From NCBI GenBank assembly GCA_950022655.1, contig OX465579.1, positions 138,145,118-138,209,117 on the forward strand: DNA of 64,000 nucleotides. The letters run 5' to 3'. Under the pieces are notes generated by a model. The model ran no database searches. It worked only from the letters and a program-made list of their open reading frames with translations, and was not told the DNA's origin. Position numbers and translations under genes: made by a program. This document shows, piece after piece, positions 26,501 to 38,600 of this stretch; position 1 is the stretch's first letter, and each line of letters begins with the position of its first letter. The stretch comes from Alentia gelatinosa. Its lineage: Eukaryota; Annelida; Polychaeta; Phyllodocida; Polynoidae.

Positions 26501-29500
26501 TATTTGGTTGGTGACGGTCCATGGAATCCACAAAATATGTAAATTAGGTTGGGCTGGCAGTCAATAAATGATGATCTGCCAGCCAGACTGTTTGGTGGAT
26601 CAGCAAAACAATGGCAATTCAGAGCTGGCCAGTGGTCAGTGACATTCAACAGAGCAGCCAACGCATGTCGACAATGGGGTTTTGGAGACACATTGATGGG
26701 CTGGCAGTCAACAACACCGGCAGTGGGCACCTTATTTGCTGATCCACTGAGCAGATCATTTTTGCCGACACACAATTTGGGCTGATAACTGATGACCACA
26801 ATTCCACCACAATGCCATCGGCCTGCACTTGCTCTGGCTTGGTGGATCAGCCACTTTAAGTACAGTATATTGTATGTTTACACATCTGTCATTCTACAAC
26901 ACGGCATTTCATCCTAAACATGGCACAACCATTTCTGATAATATAGATAAGACTGAAATGGACCTCCAATTAGTGGGATTTTCTAGATCATCGCTTTCAC
27001 ATCAAGAGTATTTATGATAAATGAACACTTTTCTTACACATAACTATACACATATTACACCTGACCTTTTTCCAAGATGCTGAATTCTGATTTTTCTCAA
27101 ATTTAGGCACGTTTTCTGGGATTTGACCATATATATATATATGTGACCCATTATCACGAATCGGGAGGGGGGGGGGGGGTTGACATGCTTTTAAAAAAAA
27201 ATTGTTATACACTTCTAATGATTATTATCTGAAAGAGAACATATTCAGGCAAATTAGGAAGAATTTACTGTATGCTATCTAACTTAGATGACTCACAAGA
27301 GCCATTTGAAACACCCCTAAAGCATGTGATCCACCAAGCCTCAGCTAGCAGCGGCCGATGGCATTGTGTTAGAATTGTGGTAGTCGGTGACAGTTACCAG
27401 CCCAAATTGCATGCCACCAATGAGGATCTGCTCTGCAGATCAACAAATAAGGCAGCCGCCAGCCCATCGTCATGTCTCCAAAATCCTGTCACCAATCAAC
27501 GTTGACTGCTTGCCCACATATGCTGCAACATACACCGCTAACATGGAGGGGGCAACCCCTGCGAGAGACTTTCCCCCAAGCGGAGACTGAAAGTTTGGAC
27601 AGTTGCTGTAGTTTGGACAAAATTCTAGAAGAAGAGCATGTTATAGAAATTCATAACATCAAGGCCTATCTTTATTTACCTTTGTTGTTTGGTTCAATGC
27701 AGAATTCAGCAAGATTTGACGAGCTATCGCCATTCCAGTACAAATCCCAACATGTTGGCAAACTGCTCCACTTGATTACCGGGTCTTGTGCTGTCCAAGT
27801 AGTGTAGTGTACAGAGAAGCACTTGGCATGTCCCCTATTGGATGAACGGAGAACTCGGCTTGTGCGTTAGTGCGGCGAACGTCCACCAGACAGCAGCAGC
27901 AAACTCACTATGTGTGTATCGCCTCATCAGTGCCAGCCAGCCGCAGCACTTGTGGACTCACTCGCTGGGTGCTCGCCAAGCGCAATGTGCATGCGTTGTG
28001 GTCATTGGTGAGCTTAGAAATGGCAGTTTTGGTGGATCAGCACAGAGAATTTAGAGATTTAGGGGCGACTGACCAATAGGCCTAGGCGAGGATCATCAGC
28101 TGGTGGTTCAAAACCTGCCTTCAGAGCATCTGCGGGACATCTGTTTGGTGTGTTTTGGTGGATCACACACTTCAGATTTGTCGCCACATATTTAGACTAT
28201 CTGGAACACTGCTAGGTTCATCTTAAGGTGTGTATTGTGGGGATAAAATGAAAAAGGGATATGGCATCTGTAGATGTTAATGTGGCTAAACGTCCTGGTC
28301 TTAATGTCACCAACTTTAGCAATAACGGCAGCAAAGAAAAAATCAAATGAGCTGCAAAAATATATCCTCCGATCCGAGCCAAAGTGTGTGCTTACGCGGG
28401 GTGCCCTCATATGCGGGGTTTCCAGATTTTTTATGGTTATACATTTAATGCATCCCTGACATCAGGAGCTTTAATTTGATGATAATACACATGCATTTCA
28501 TAATTTCTATTAAGGTTCATTTTGTTTATAAAAAACAACTTCTAAAATCGTTTTTTCTGATGCGCGCGGTGATGAGTGTTTTTTTTTTGAGTGGCCTAAG
28601 TTGAAAACTCATAGTTTCACCCCAAAACTAACCCTACACCTGTGACGCACCCACAATGATAGGCCCGCCCTCTTCACATGCATCGAATGTGAAATATTAG
28701 CCTAAAGCTTTTCGAAGTATTATCATGAAATATCACGAAATTTCATATGATTGTTTATATGGCATGAGTTGTCTTCGCGGAATGATATGATGAAGCTGAG
28801 CTGAGTGATTTCTGTAGCGGAAGACAACGAATGGCATGTAAACAATTATATGAAATTGAGTGATGTTTAGATTTTATCCTACCCTGTCACATGTTTTTAA
28901 CTCCATATGTCACCAGTGGCATATAAATATTTTATGACATAACCGTGGCATACAGGCCCACCATGTTAAGTCTATGGAGATTTATATGAGGTGTAGGATA
29001 AAGACGTTTATGGTTTTTAACGTCTTGTCTTATATATTGATATGCACACATAATTACAATACACCTACAATCTGTCATTCATTCAGACAGGGTATATCTG
29101 GAAAACCATGTCACAACTGAATGCTCACATTTTAGGTTTCTTTACGCCGTTTGTGTACGTGACGGACTACGCCGTGCGACTGGGGGTGCCCAAACTGCAG
29201 GCCACGCTGTTACTATCAGTACTGGGCGGTGCCAACACGATGGGCCGTGTGCTCTGCGGCTTCGTCTCAGATCGCTCCTGGGCTGACTGTCTGCTCATCC
29301 ACAACCTCGCCCTCGTTATCGCTGGTGGCGCCACCTGCCTCGTACCACTGCTCACCAGTTTCCCGCTGCTCGTCATTTATTGCCTTGTTTTCGGTCTCTG
29401 TATCGGTACGTACCACAACAACGTCTTCCTTGTCTTTCTTATCTTTGTATTCTAGTCAGCAGAATACGGCGTCTGTATTCTACTCAGTAGCGATTTGTAG

Positions 29501-30546
29501 GCTATATAGGTTTATTATGGAGACTCCGTATTAGGTGAGGGAAAACTTCAAGTATTAGCATCGTTGATCTAAACTTAGTAACTCCCATAGATATTACAGT
29601 ATTCTCATTTTTCCGCACATCTTTTATCACAAGTAGTTTTAAATACAGACGTAGGTCTAAATCCAGAGTCCAGCAATTGAGTTCGCACATGATAGGTTTC
29701 AGATTCTTATACAATATACACAGGTAATTTGTACATCACTCCACACAAATGTTCTTCCGTTTTCTCTAGCTGCCTTTATCACATTGAGGTCTATTGTGCT
29801 CGTTGAACTGCTCGGGCTTGATAAGCTCACCAGCTCCTTTGGGCTGCTCCTTGCCTTCCAGGGCATGGCCTCACTTATTGGCTCCCCTATTGCTGGTAGG
29901 TACAAACTTGAGATTTTACTACCAATATTCCTGTTACATGCATTCCAATGTGAGTGAATTTATTAAAAGGATAGTGAAGGTTTCATCATTGGTGATGTAT
30001 GGCACCATTGTATGGATGTATGACGAATAAAAAACACTTCTGATATATTTATTTTGGGAGAATTATATGTCAAATAAAGGAGACTTACCTAGTTATACTT
30101 TTAGTTATGAATTGGGATTTGGGATCTTATAGCACAGCGACAGAATTAGTCGTCCAGTGGATTCGCCCTACATTATAAAGAACTGTCTTGTATGCAATGG
30201 TGAAAGTTTCAGAACTGAATTTAGGAACTTGGACCAGATGACCTGTGCTTACAAGTGTACCTTTAGCTGAACAAATACAAAGTATCTAGCATTAATCACC
30301 AGCCTTTATCAAATGAGATTACCCTGAAGAATATGATATATTCCTGATACAGGTGCCATCTTTGACAAGACACAGACCTACACCATGTCGTTCATAGTCG
30401 CGGGCGTCCTTCTCGCTGCTGCTGGGCTCGTGTGCCTCCCCATCCGTCGCGTTGCAGCCTGGGAGGCGCGTCGTTTTCAACCGTTAGGGCGCAACAAGAA
30501 CTACCATAGAGTAGAGACCGAGGATACAGCGGACACGTCAACCTGA
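14563..30546 (+). CDS. Monocarboxylate-transporter-family protein (SLC16/MCT), nine coding exons
   Basis: Exons: 14563-14833, 17613-17756, 18219-18354, 18749-19468, 20784-20900, 21861-21976, 29136-29405, 29770-29895, 30353-30546. All introns are GT-AG, and the lengths sum to 2094 bp, which is 697 codons plus stop. The product is a 12-helix major-facilitator carrier of the plasma membrane. MCT signatures are present: [10 protein letters not shown] before helix 1 (about residue 33), and [19 protein letters not shown] (about residues 150-170). [10 protein letters not shown] motif after the loop recalls the MCT9/12/14 branch. The central cytoplasmic loop (about 210-475) is unusually long, with a run of eight Glu, making the protein longer than most MCTs (about 450-510). 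The start is the first ATG after an in-frame TAA at 14482. Substrate is unknown; many orphan SLC16 members are not lactate carriers. Confidence 0.93.
15125..15143 (+). repeat. Poly-T tract
   Basis: A run of about 19-20 T lies in intron 1 of the transporter gene. On the minus strand it reads as a poly-A tail, but no recognisable retroposon body adjoins it. Confidence 0.6.
15435..17229. mobile_element. Fold-back-type non-autonomous element in transporter intron 1
   Basis: The ends are about 60-bp inverted repeats (15435-15495 and 17170-17229) with few mismatches. The interior is made of repeated units. One 294-bp unit occurs twice (from about 15452 and 15746). A second unit begins at about 16031, 16393 and 16800 (spacings 362 and 407 bp), each starting GGCGTCCACCAACCAC. 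The word CGACAAGGCTACGA and its complement recur throughout in both orientations, so single strands could fold extensively. There is no coding capacity beyond repeat-derived frames. Long terminal inverted repeats plus internal tandem repeats match the Foldback class in architecture; the true superfamily is unknown. Confidence 0.75.
18749..19468 (+). CDS. Exon 4 of the MCT-family gene (helix 6 and long central loop)
   Basis: This 720-bp exon is about a third of the coding sequence. It starts in phase 2 with [15 protein letters not shown] (helix 6) and then encodes a hydrophilic, mostly charged loop of about 210 residues. The loop includes an eight-Glu run near 19065-19085, Arg/Lys-rich segments and several Ser/Thr clusters. 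In the MCT family the helix 6-7 loop is cytoplasmic and the least conserved part. It is followed by exon 5 (RKDIFYTGS), which extends the loop to the start of helix 7. The antisense strand is also open for 227 codons, which is a shadow of the composition. Confidence 0.93.
23074..23178. repeat. Small inverted-repeat unit
   Basis: CCATATTGGTACGCTGGTTC at 23074 is matched, with two or three differences, by the complement at 23156-23178. The 105-bp span lies in transporter intron 6 and has no coding signal. It is probably a MITE remnant. Confidence 0.5.
23395..23574. repeat. 180-bp palindromic MITE-like element
   Basis: The outer 24 bp of each side (GCACATCTACCGATTTCGGA and four more bases) are exact inverted copies. 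A second conserved block (GACAAAGGAACGGTAC) lies inward on both sides. A related solo piece (CCCGATTTCGGAACAT) occurs near 24210. The structure fits a MITE. Confidence 0.7.
23877..23995. repeat. 119-bp palindromic MITE-like element
   Basis: The ends GTTTTAATCTGGGCTCCCGT and its complement at the right differ by about one base over 27 bp. A nested inverted repeat (CTCCAGATATCAC-like) lies inside. It shares the GCATACGG word with 13236-13376 and with 23640-23690. Confidence 0.65.
24880..25175 (-). repeat. Pyrimidine-rich minisatellite (ACCTCCCTC units)
   Basis: About 300 bp of roughly 12-bp repeats of GACCTCCCTCCA type. Nearly one strand is all pyrimidine and the other purine, favouring triplex-like or slipped structures. 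Gly/Glu/Arg-rich minus-strand frames here come from the repeat and are not genes. Confidence 0.85.
25890..28063. mobile_element. Old fold-back element in transporter intron 6
   Basis: The left arm (about 25890-26850) and right arm (about 27300-28063) are diverged inverted copies. For example, AAATTGTCCATGCTGATCTA near 25893 pairs with the right-arm segment near 28045. The 26680-26830 segment pairs closely with 27345-27480 (shared CAGCCCAAATTG). The GTGGATCAGC word recurs. A further partial copy of the right arm occurs near 32870-32985. There is no open frame with recognisable domains. The superfamily is not identified. Confidence 0.6.
28740..28857. repeat. 118-bp palindromic unit
   Basis: ATTTCATATGATTGTTTATA at the left pairs with its near-complement ending at 28857, and GTTGTCTTC pairs with GAAGACAAC inward. 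It is non-coding and MITE-like, about 280 bp upstream of transporter exon 7. Confidence 0.6.
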
Positions 30547-31888
30547 GTGTAGCACGTATTCCTCCACCAAGTCGTCAGCAGGACTTTTCATGCCGGTTAT
30601 CCATGACGAAAGGTTTCAGTCAAGCCGGATTGATGGTGTTACCCGCGCACGGGGACATTAGTCGAATCATCGACGATGTTGAGACTTTCTTCAGTGAGAC
30701 CAACTTCAAAGGTCACTCCAGAGAAGTTACTGGAGATAAAAGATACGAATCTATCTGGTTCAAAATCTAAAGATCACTTATAGCGCATAGACAGATGTGT
30801 GACTCTTAGGATGCGTGTTGTTTGGCATAGTTAGTTTTTGTATATATGCACAATATTAATGCATGCATTAAGAAGCGAGATTAATGAGGTAAGTTGTGGT
30901 CCTGTCTTTATGTCCTCGCAACAATGTTATTTTATTGGTGCCAGAATTCGAGAATTCCCCTAGAATGATTGCAGCATTCGCTTTGCCTGGTCTGTGTATA
31001 TAATCCGGAAGTAGAAAAATCTGAACAGCTCTCTAAATATGTAGTCAATATGTGTGAGATGCTCAACGAGCTACTAAATTGGTATGTCTGGAGGGCAAGC
31101 CCTACCATATTGGAATACAAGAATTGACTTGTTCTGGTACCAGCGGTAGGTATCGGTAGGGGTGGCTAAAACTGGCCCATGCTATCATATGCCCAGCGAG
31201 TGAGGTGTGTAGTAAGGAGATTCATCATACATTTACCATTGACGGTATATTCGATTCATATTTCAAGTCGTTGCCAAATAATTACATCACCTAGATTTCA
31301 ATATTTCATTGTTCATAGATTTTATCAGTGCATGCCCTATTCTTTAGCCAACGGAACAAACCACAATTCTACTGACTATGCAGTTCTTTAGGTTCTACAA
31401 TTTTTTAAGTAGCTTCTGTTATCATGTCATGATTTGCCCAGCTGAACGCGAAAACCAATTAACGAACTTGATATTTAGAAAAAAGGGATCACAAAGTGAC
31501 AATAGTCATGTAATGCTGACAATTGCTAATTGGTGTACAAAGAAAAATACAAGAGTGGGGATGATTAATTTATCAAATACAGATTAGGATGCTTTGAATT
31601 AATGTAAATTATTTTCGCTCTTAATATAACCATGAACAGGGATGCCAGTGAAGTCTAATCTAATTATTGTAAGATCCTGAGAACACATTCATATGCATGA
31701 TTTCAAAACGGGGGATGGTTGCTATTGAAGATGACCAGAAATACGAGAACGGTACACTGAGAATCAAAAGGAGGTATTTACCAGAACCGGAGGAGTTATG
31801 CTGTAGAGCATTTCCCTAGGACAAATACACACCATACAAATCCATCTATAGTATGTAACTTTTCACTATTCTTAGGCACATCGCTAGT

Positions 31889-31894
31889 AATAAA
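31889..31894 (+). terminator. Candidate poly(A) signal of the transporter gene
   Basis: This is the first AATAAA found downstream of the transporter stop codon, implying a 3' untranslated region of about 1.35 kb. It is based only on the hexamer; a variant hexamer nearer the stop could be used instead. Confidence 0.25.
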
Positions 31895-32559
31895 CAAATT
31901 ACCCCTGTGACAAGATATTTATTTAAGACAAAAGTGTAGGGTGTCTGTAGACAGTTGGGAAATTCAAACCAACCTAGCTTCAGCTTGTTGCCATCATTCA
32001 TCTATAGTCGTTTTTGATTGAATAATCCCAACGGCTTAAGATACCCCTTGAAAAGACTAAATGACTTCCACATATGCAAAGTCTTCCACACCTTCCACGT
32101 TGGTTATCAATTTACGTGAAGTTGTTATGAATATTAATAGATACATGCGCTACTGCGCCTTCCTATAGATCCTATAAACACTAATCTCTAATAAAGTCTT
32201 GCATCGCATCCAGAAGTCGTATACTATTTAGGTTGTCCTGTAGTGCCCTATTGGGATTGAGTAATGAGTTTTATGTCACCCCTAGTATTTTTGTCCCATA
32301 TGCTTAATTGGGATCTCCATTCCCATGCCCATGATCTCCACGAGTATTGCAGTCCGTACTCCATGGTCTATATCTGGTACAATGTCTATTATTTTAGTGT
32401 GTACAGGGATCTGATAAATACAGAAAACAACTCGTTTGGGTGAGTCATTGTTCTGCAACTCGTTCGAATGCTATGTGATATTCACTCGGCTATCGCCTAA
32501 TTCATATCATTCTGCATCCAACTCGTGGAGCATGATGACTTTGACCAAAACTTGGTTTC

Positions 32560-33430
32560 CTCTTTACTCTGCCATTCCAGTGAAACAAATATTCCACCAA
32601 CCAGACAAAAACATTGTACAGCATCTGCCAGATGAAATATCTCCCATCAGACAAAACCTAATATATTAGTTTTTGTCGGTTGGAACAGGACGTCTGGCGG
32701 ATGGTTTGATGAGAGTATGCCCTCTGGCTTTGCCAGGACCTGTGTTGAGTAAGAGCCGTCAACATTGAACGGTTGATACAGGCAATGCATTCACCAGCAC
32801 GCGGATACCGACGATTCAAAAAGCTTTAATACACCGGGTAGAATCTTAGCACCAGAGTGTGCTATACACATGCATAACATCAAGGCTTATCTTTATTTAC
32901 CTCCAATCTTCCATTGGCCGCAGTACTCTGCATGAAATTTACGAGCTATCATCCTTCCAGTACAAATCCCAAATAGCGGCACACCACTCTGCTCAATATG
33001 CGGCTTTCATGGATTCAGAGCAGCGTCGTGTTTGGCCACTCAACGCGCTGCCTATCGACTGAGCGGGGTACTTGAAAACCATGTTAAATGCGGTCAATGT
33101 CCACCAGTCGGTGCCACTGTCTGCTCAAAGCTGTTGCTTCTGGAGTGTCAGGTGGGGCACGGGCTGGGGGGTCTGCACATGGGCCTGCCGCCACTGAGAT
33201 CTGGCAGTGCACGCCAGATAGCAGTACAGCGCCAATACGGCAATCTGCTGGGTTTTCGGTGGAGCAGCGTCACTCCAAGAGAGCATTTCACCAGAAGTTT
33301 CAGCCGTCCTCTGCCGGAGGGTTGGCTGGGATGTCGGCTTTGCGTCGAAAAAGCATATGGTTGGTGGAATTCTCGCTTGAAAAAAGCTTCCAAACTGTCT
33401 CTCACATGCAAAGATCAGGTATGGGGACAT
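32560..33430. repeat. Dispersed copy related to the intron-6 fold-back element
   Basis: The block at 32875-32985 matches 27650-27760 (ACGAGCTATC, CCAGTACAAATCCCAA and CATAACATCAAGG in the same order), with several substitutions. Flanking sequence up to about 33430 is GC-richer than its surroundings and looks like the same family. Boundaries are approximate. Confidence 0.45.
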
Positions 33431-34876
33431 GGAATCTAATGAATAGCTAGTGGAATTATATCTAGTACAGTAAGGAGAAATTTTTGATACGGTAAAATAG
33501 GAAATACCTTAAAACTAGCATCCCAGCGCACAGTGCTCAATTGCATCTCATCGGTCTGGAACCTCCTTCGTCCTGTACTCGAAAGGGATTGCCTTGTCAC
33601 ATGAGGGGGCTTGACAGTAACCATCAGACCCTAAATTCTGTGCAACAATTTTATGGTAGCAAGATAGTAGAGTGTTATTTCAATTTCGTCACAGCTGTAT
33701 ATCACCAACAAGTATAGTATAAGCACAGCTCGGGAGGCCCTGCTGGGACGCTTTTCCGTTTTGATACTCTCAGAAGATGGTGTCTACCCTTCTCTGGTGA
33801 CCACATGTTGGTGTTGTCTTGTGAAAGAAAGGTGGCCATAACGAAAGTGACAACTTGCTGGCAGAGGGAATGATAACGGGAATCTTCGTGCTGCTATCTG
33901 CTAGTATAGAATTAAATAGTTTTAAATGTGCATCTTACGACATATTCAATGTCTAGGGAAATAGTTTTAAATTCAAGGCGAATTGTCCTATATGACTATA
34001 ACCTCGTTGATATCACCATTATCACACCACGAAATAAACATTGTTACGTCATCACAGCTGTATCCAAATGTCATCCCACATATGTAATCACTGATGCTCG
34101 AAGCAGTCAACTATATGTACACTGATACTAAATGTCCATCTGTACCTGTACCCTTTATGTTAACCAATTAATTTACATGGGTTTCCCTATAAGAGGAACA
34201 CTTTCATTGTACTTGCTCATAACTACTTAGACTTGTCGTAGAGGTCACTAAATAGAGGAAAATGTATACACTTTGTTTAAGAAGAATATTGATATTCAGC
34301 CACGCGCATGTATAGTTTTGCCATTGAAAGAATATGCGGGTACATATACATTTATGTACTCTACTAAATCAAGAATTGCGAGAATATATCGGAGTACGTA
34401 CGGCTACTGCAACTGAGCCCACAAAACAACTCGGACTAAAAATAATCAAATGCTTTTTATCGGCCTGGTTAAAAGGAACCTGCATAAGGTTGATGAAGTT
34501 CAGGAGTAGTCATTAGATATTCTGCTATTAATGGCGGCATACCATATATCAACATAATATGAGGAATGAATGCATAGGTCCTCTCATAAATTGTAAACTG
34601 ATTAGTCCAGAGATGTGTTTTCAAAATAACCTTTGACCTATCTCTCAACGCTGCGTTTTGTTTTGTTACGAATATTTCCGCAAATGTAGCTTCTGATCGT
34701 TGTCTATTTAAATCCATATTCAAGAAAACTTATGCAATAATTCAGATATATATATATATGCTTAAAACCGCAGGGTATTTGGAGTAATTCCAGAGGTCAA
34801 GGCAATTCCGTGACAGAAAGTTACATTCAATATTATATAAAATACGCCACACTCATTCACACTTTACAATATATCT

Positions 34877-34882
34877 TTTATT
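34877..34882 (-). terminator. Candidate poly(A) signal of ABAT
   Basis: AATAAA on the minus strand lies about 740 bp past the ABAT stop codon. An ATTAAA variant occurs earlier, at 35002-35007. Neither is supported beyond the hexamer. Confidence 0.25.
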
Positions 34883-35621
34883 GTATATATAATTCAACGG
34901 AATTCAATTATCTAATTTCCTTCATACTATGTAATCACTTAGTGTGTCTATAATTATAGACGACAGTCAGTACCACTAATGGATATGCCGTTTTCAGCAG
35001 CTTTAATATATAAGATGGCAAAGTAATATATACGTAATAAAGAAATATATGTGAAATATATTGGCAAGACGTTGTTGCTTCATGAGGCATCTTCCACAGT
35101 AACTCAATATATGCCGAGTATAATGATAAGTAAGTTTACCTAATTTATAGCAAGTATCAATGAAAAGATACGTTGACACTAGGCTCCAACAGGTGTCTTT
35201 GTATAGATGCATCTTAACTTACTCATCTTCAAAAGACAAGATGTACAAATACTGGCTGCAAGGCTACACACTTTTCATTTGTCATTCAAAGCAAAATGGT
35301 TATATCATCAGCTCTCATATAACAGTCTGAATTACAATCTTGTATTGATCTTACTAAAAACCCATTCAGAAATGCTTCTCTATGCATTCATTACGTATAT
35401 AACAGTAACAAAGTAAAAGATTATAATAAACATCTTAGATATCCGCTCAAATCACGTATAATATATGTATATGCTTACTTCTAAATGATTCCCGTCATCC
35501 TTCTGTTCCAGGAACACTATAAACAGTAACACTATTAACAACAAATATGATCTATGTGATAATTTCACTTGAACATATCTGCATATATATCTTCAGTAGC
35601 ACCAACGTAATCAGGTTACAT

Positions 35622-38600
35622 TTACTTGTACTTTTGTAACACTGACTCAAATGTGTCGAGAAAGATGTCTGCATGTCGCTCCTGTAGAATGAGCGAAGGT
35701 CGCAGGCGGAGAGCGTTCTTTCCGCATGCACCGACGTGTACACCTAGAGGGAGGAGTGAAGAAACATAATGGACGTTAATCTCGTCACCACTGCGACTGG
35801 AGCTATCAGGTAATACTTGTTGCTGTTAGTGTGGAACCAGCATACCGATGTCATTTTATTATTATGATTATACACCCGTAACATCAATAAAAAATAAGCG
35901 TTATTATAAACAAAGATTGACAAGTGATGCCAAGAAGCGGTTGATAGTGCATAGTTTGGTAAGAATCAAACCCCGTTCATGAATGTTAATCAGCAAAAGA
36001 TGGAATTGATGAAGGAGGCACTTTATGTCACATAGTAGTGGCTCCCTCTCCTGAACATGTTCTAACGTTGTTTAAACTTTTTATTCTTAATCATAATAAT
36101 AATTCACGTAGAATAATATGACTGAATAGCTAACCCACCTTTGTCTCGCATATCCCTGACCAGTTTGTCACGGTGAGAAGCATCCTTTGCATTCACAGCA
36201 CAAAACAGGCCTGCTCCGCGGGCTCCGGACAGCTGATCTCCATACATGTCCTGTAAATCATGAAAGATGGTCTGAAGCTCACTAGAATCTAATAACTTAA
36301 TGTGACATATTTTCTCATTAGCAGGAATTTTCAGGATGGTTCCGATACATACGAGTGCTAACAATGTGGCACCCTCTGGCACAATACAGGACGAATAGAA
36401 GAGGGATCCCGTTTCTCGTTCAGGGCAAGAGAACCATTGACAAAATAGCTTGCACAGTACATCAATCACCCTAGTGAGTTGAGAACATAGGTCCGTGGTA
36501 TAATACATCATAATGTTCTCATGCCGGCTATTCCTATGCTTATTGACCTATTCTGCAATGGTGGTAACTGTACACTACCCAGTTAAAACCGAAAGTCAGC
36601 TCCAAACAAATCAATATCCGCTGTGAGAACCATTAGCTTCATCAATCTATAAGACAATACTCAGTATTTTGTCTTCATACATAGTTCGAAACTATAAGAC
36701 AGGAGGTCTTTTCACTCTCCAAACAGAGTTCTAGTTGGCACTTCGAATAAAAATGTGATTAAGAACGTGCTTGGTGTTTGAAGACATGCGGTCCATTGGA
36801 ATTTCTTTTTTCTAATTTCTTTATTTATACTGGATACATCATAGGCTCTAGGTCTATCTTCCATCAGTCCAGTTCACTCATGAAGTAGCATAATTCCAGC
36901 CAACATTAATGCTACACAGCATTCAACATTCCAAAGAAATTGTTAACAATATGTATAGAAACTTACGTCTCTCATCTCATATTTAATAGGTTTACTGCCG
37001 CAGCTTTATATGTTTTAGCAGTATTTTGGTAGCAGTAGACGGTTAATCGTCCAATATACTCACAATTTGATTTCTCTCTTTAGTAGTATCTAATGTGGTG
37101 GCCATGATCTAATCAATGCAGTAATAATCTATACCAACTTATAGCAGGTACCGATAAACTTAGTATTTCGGGCTGACATCGTATTCAGGTATAATCATGA
37201 TTTAATTGTGGACATGTATTGGTAAATAATGAAAAAAAAAAAGGATTTTGTTTACTGCGATTCAGGTCAGTATGTTGTTCGTTTAAAATTGTAACAAAGC
37301 AGATATCTAATAAGACTTTTTTTTATTCTTGATGACTTTCAGTGTAGGCCCATATATGATCCATATCATATTAAAGGGTATATCCTATTATTCACATTGG
37401 GACTACCATGGGGATTTTTACATGTTCACATTATCCATTCTAGTTGGTTTCTATTACCTGAAGTCTGTAGAGGCCAGACATAATCTGTTCTCCCACACGA
37501 CGCACATTTTCTAGCAGGTTGTCCTCACGAATGACCTTTAGCGTGGCATCCAAGAGCACTACCTTGGCTGGGTCCCCCATCCAAGTGTTAAAGATGCGAT
37601 AGCCCTGTAAACAAACACCCATATTTTCTCTATAAACCTGTCAAATATGTGTCAAGCGAGTTAGTTATATTTCAGAAATTATTTTTTGACCCGATAGATA
37701 TCATATGTCCTACCATGAGAGGCTCTTCTGCTCAAATGAGATATCAGATTATACTGCATAAAACAAAAGTGTTAATATCCAGTCAGCAAGAAATAAACAG
37801 TCGCACTACTTTGCCATAGTGCTCAATAGCTCTACTCCACATACTCTTTTATTGTTAATACCAGTGGTTTTGACACTATAATACTCAGAAACCTTTGCTA
37901 ACGCATTAAGTCTAAATAGAACATAGAAAAAACATAAGTCTAAATAGAGTGAGGCCCTGGAAACAGACCATCCTGCTAGGTTTTACAACCTCAGTCAATG
38001 AACAACTTTTACTCGGAACGGAAACCTCTACATTGGTGTTCACTTTACCCCGTTAGGCTGACCACCTAAGTTGGACCACTACAGCAGGAAGGGAAGAGAT
38101 CTGCTTAGTGGGGTTTACTGTACTGACCTCGGTAGGCTTTAGCTCATCAGTCAGGTAGAATCCTCCTGTAAGCGCCTTCTTGCTGAAGACCATGGCATCG
38201 GCAGGGGTCGGTAGGTCCCACTGCTCATGGTGCCACATCGTACCTGTTGCACCAACTCCTGTTTGCACCTCATCCACAATGAAGTATGCATTATGCTGAA
38301 AAAGACCTCTGAACATCAATACACCACAAAATAGGGAAGGCTGAGATATACATTGTTGACAGGTCTAAGTGTGGCTACTTCTCTGGATAGTTCTTGGTGA
38401 TACAGAATAGATCCGCTGATTAGAAAACTATCTGTTTTACCTGTATTATTGCACTATGACTACTTCTGTCGATATTGATCACTATACAGCCTTGGTCGCT
38501 CCCCACGTAGATAGTGAGTTAATCTACGACATTGGCGGTGATAAGTCATCTAGCACTTATAAGCTTTCTACAAAATCCTGAAAACATTATTGCGAGCAAT

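Larger units (their letters stand above)
21977..29135. other. Intron 6 of the MCT-family gene, repeat-rich
   Basis: A 7.2-kb intron separates helix 7's start (exon 6, ending AMIG) from its continuation (exon 7, [11 protein letters not shown]). No exon-like sequence was found inside it. It carries at least five inverted-repeat units (23074-23178, 23395-23574, 23877-23995, about 25890-28063 and 28740-28857), a pyrimidine-rich minisatellite (24880-25175) and a G-run near 27166-27180. Confidence 0.8.
30547..35621. other. Convergent intergenic region between the two genes
   Basis: The transporter ends at 30546 reading right and ABAT ends at 35622 reading left, so both 3' untranslated regions lie here. 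The part 32560-33430 is repetitive; 32870-32985 matches the fold-back element in transporter intron 6 (shared TACAAATCCCAA and CATAACATCAAGG blocks). Open frames around 33030-33450 derive from that repeat. No further gene was recognised. Confidence 0.55.

Noticed and set aside
33032..33450. Overlapping open frames of 100-135 codons on both strands
   Set aside because: They lie in a repeat related to the intron-6 fold-back, are mutually overlapping and show no motif.
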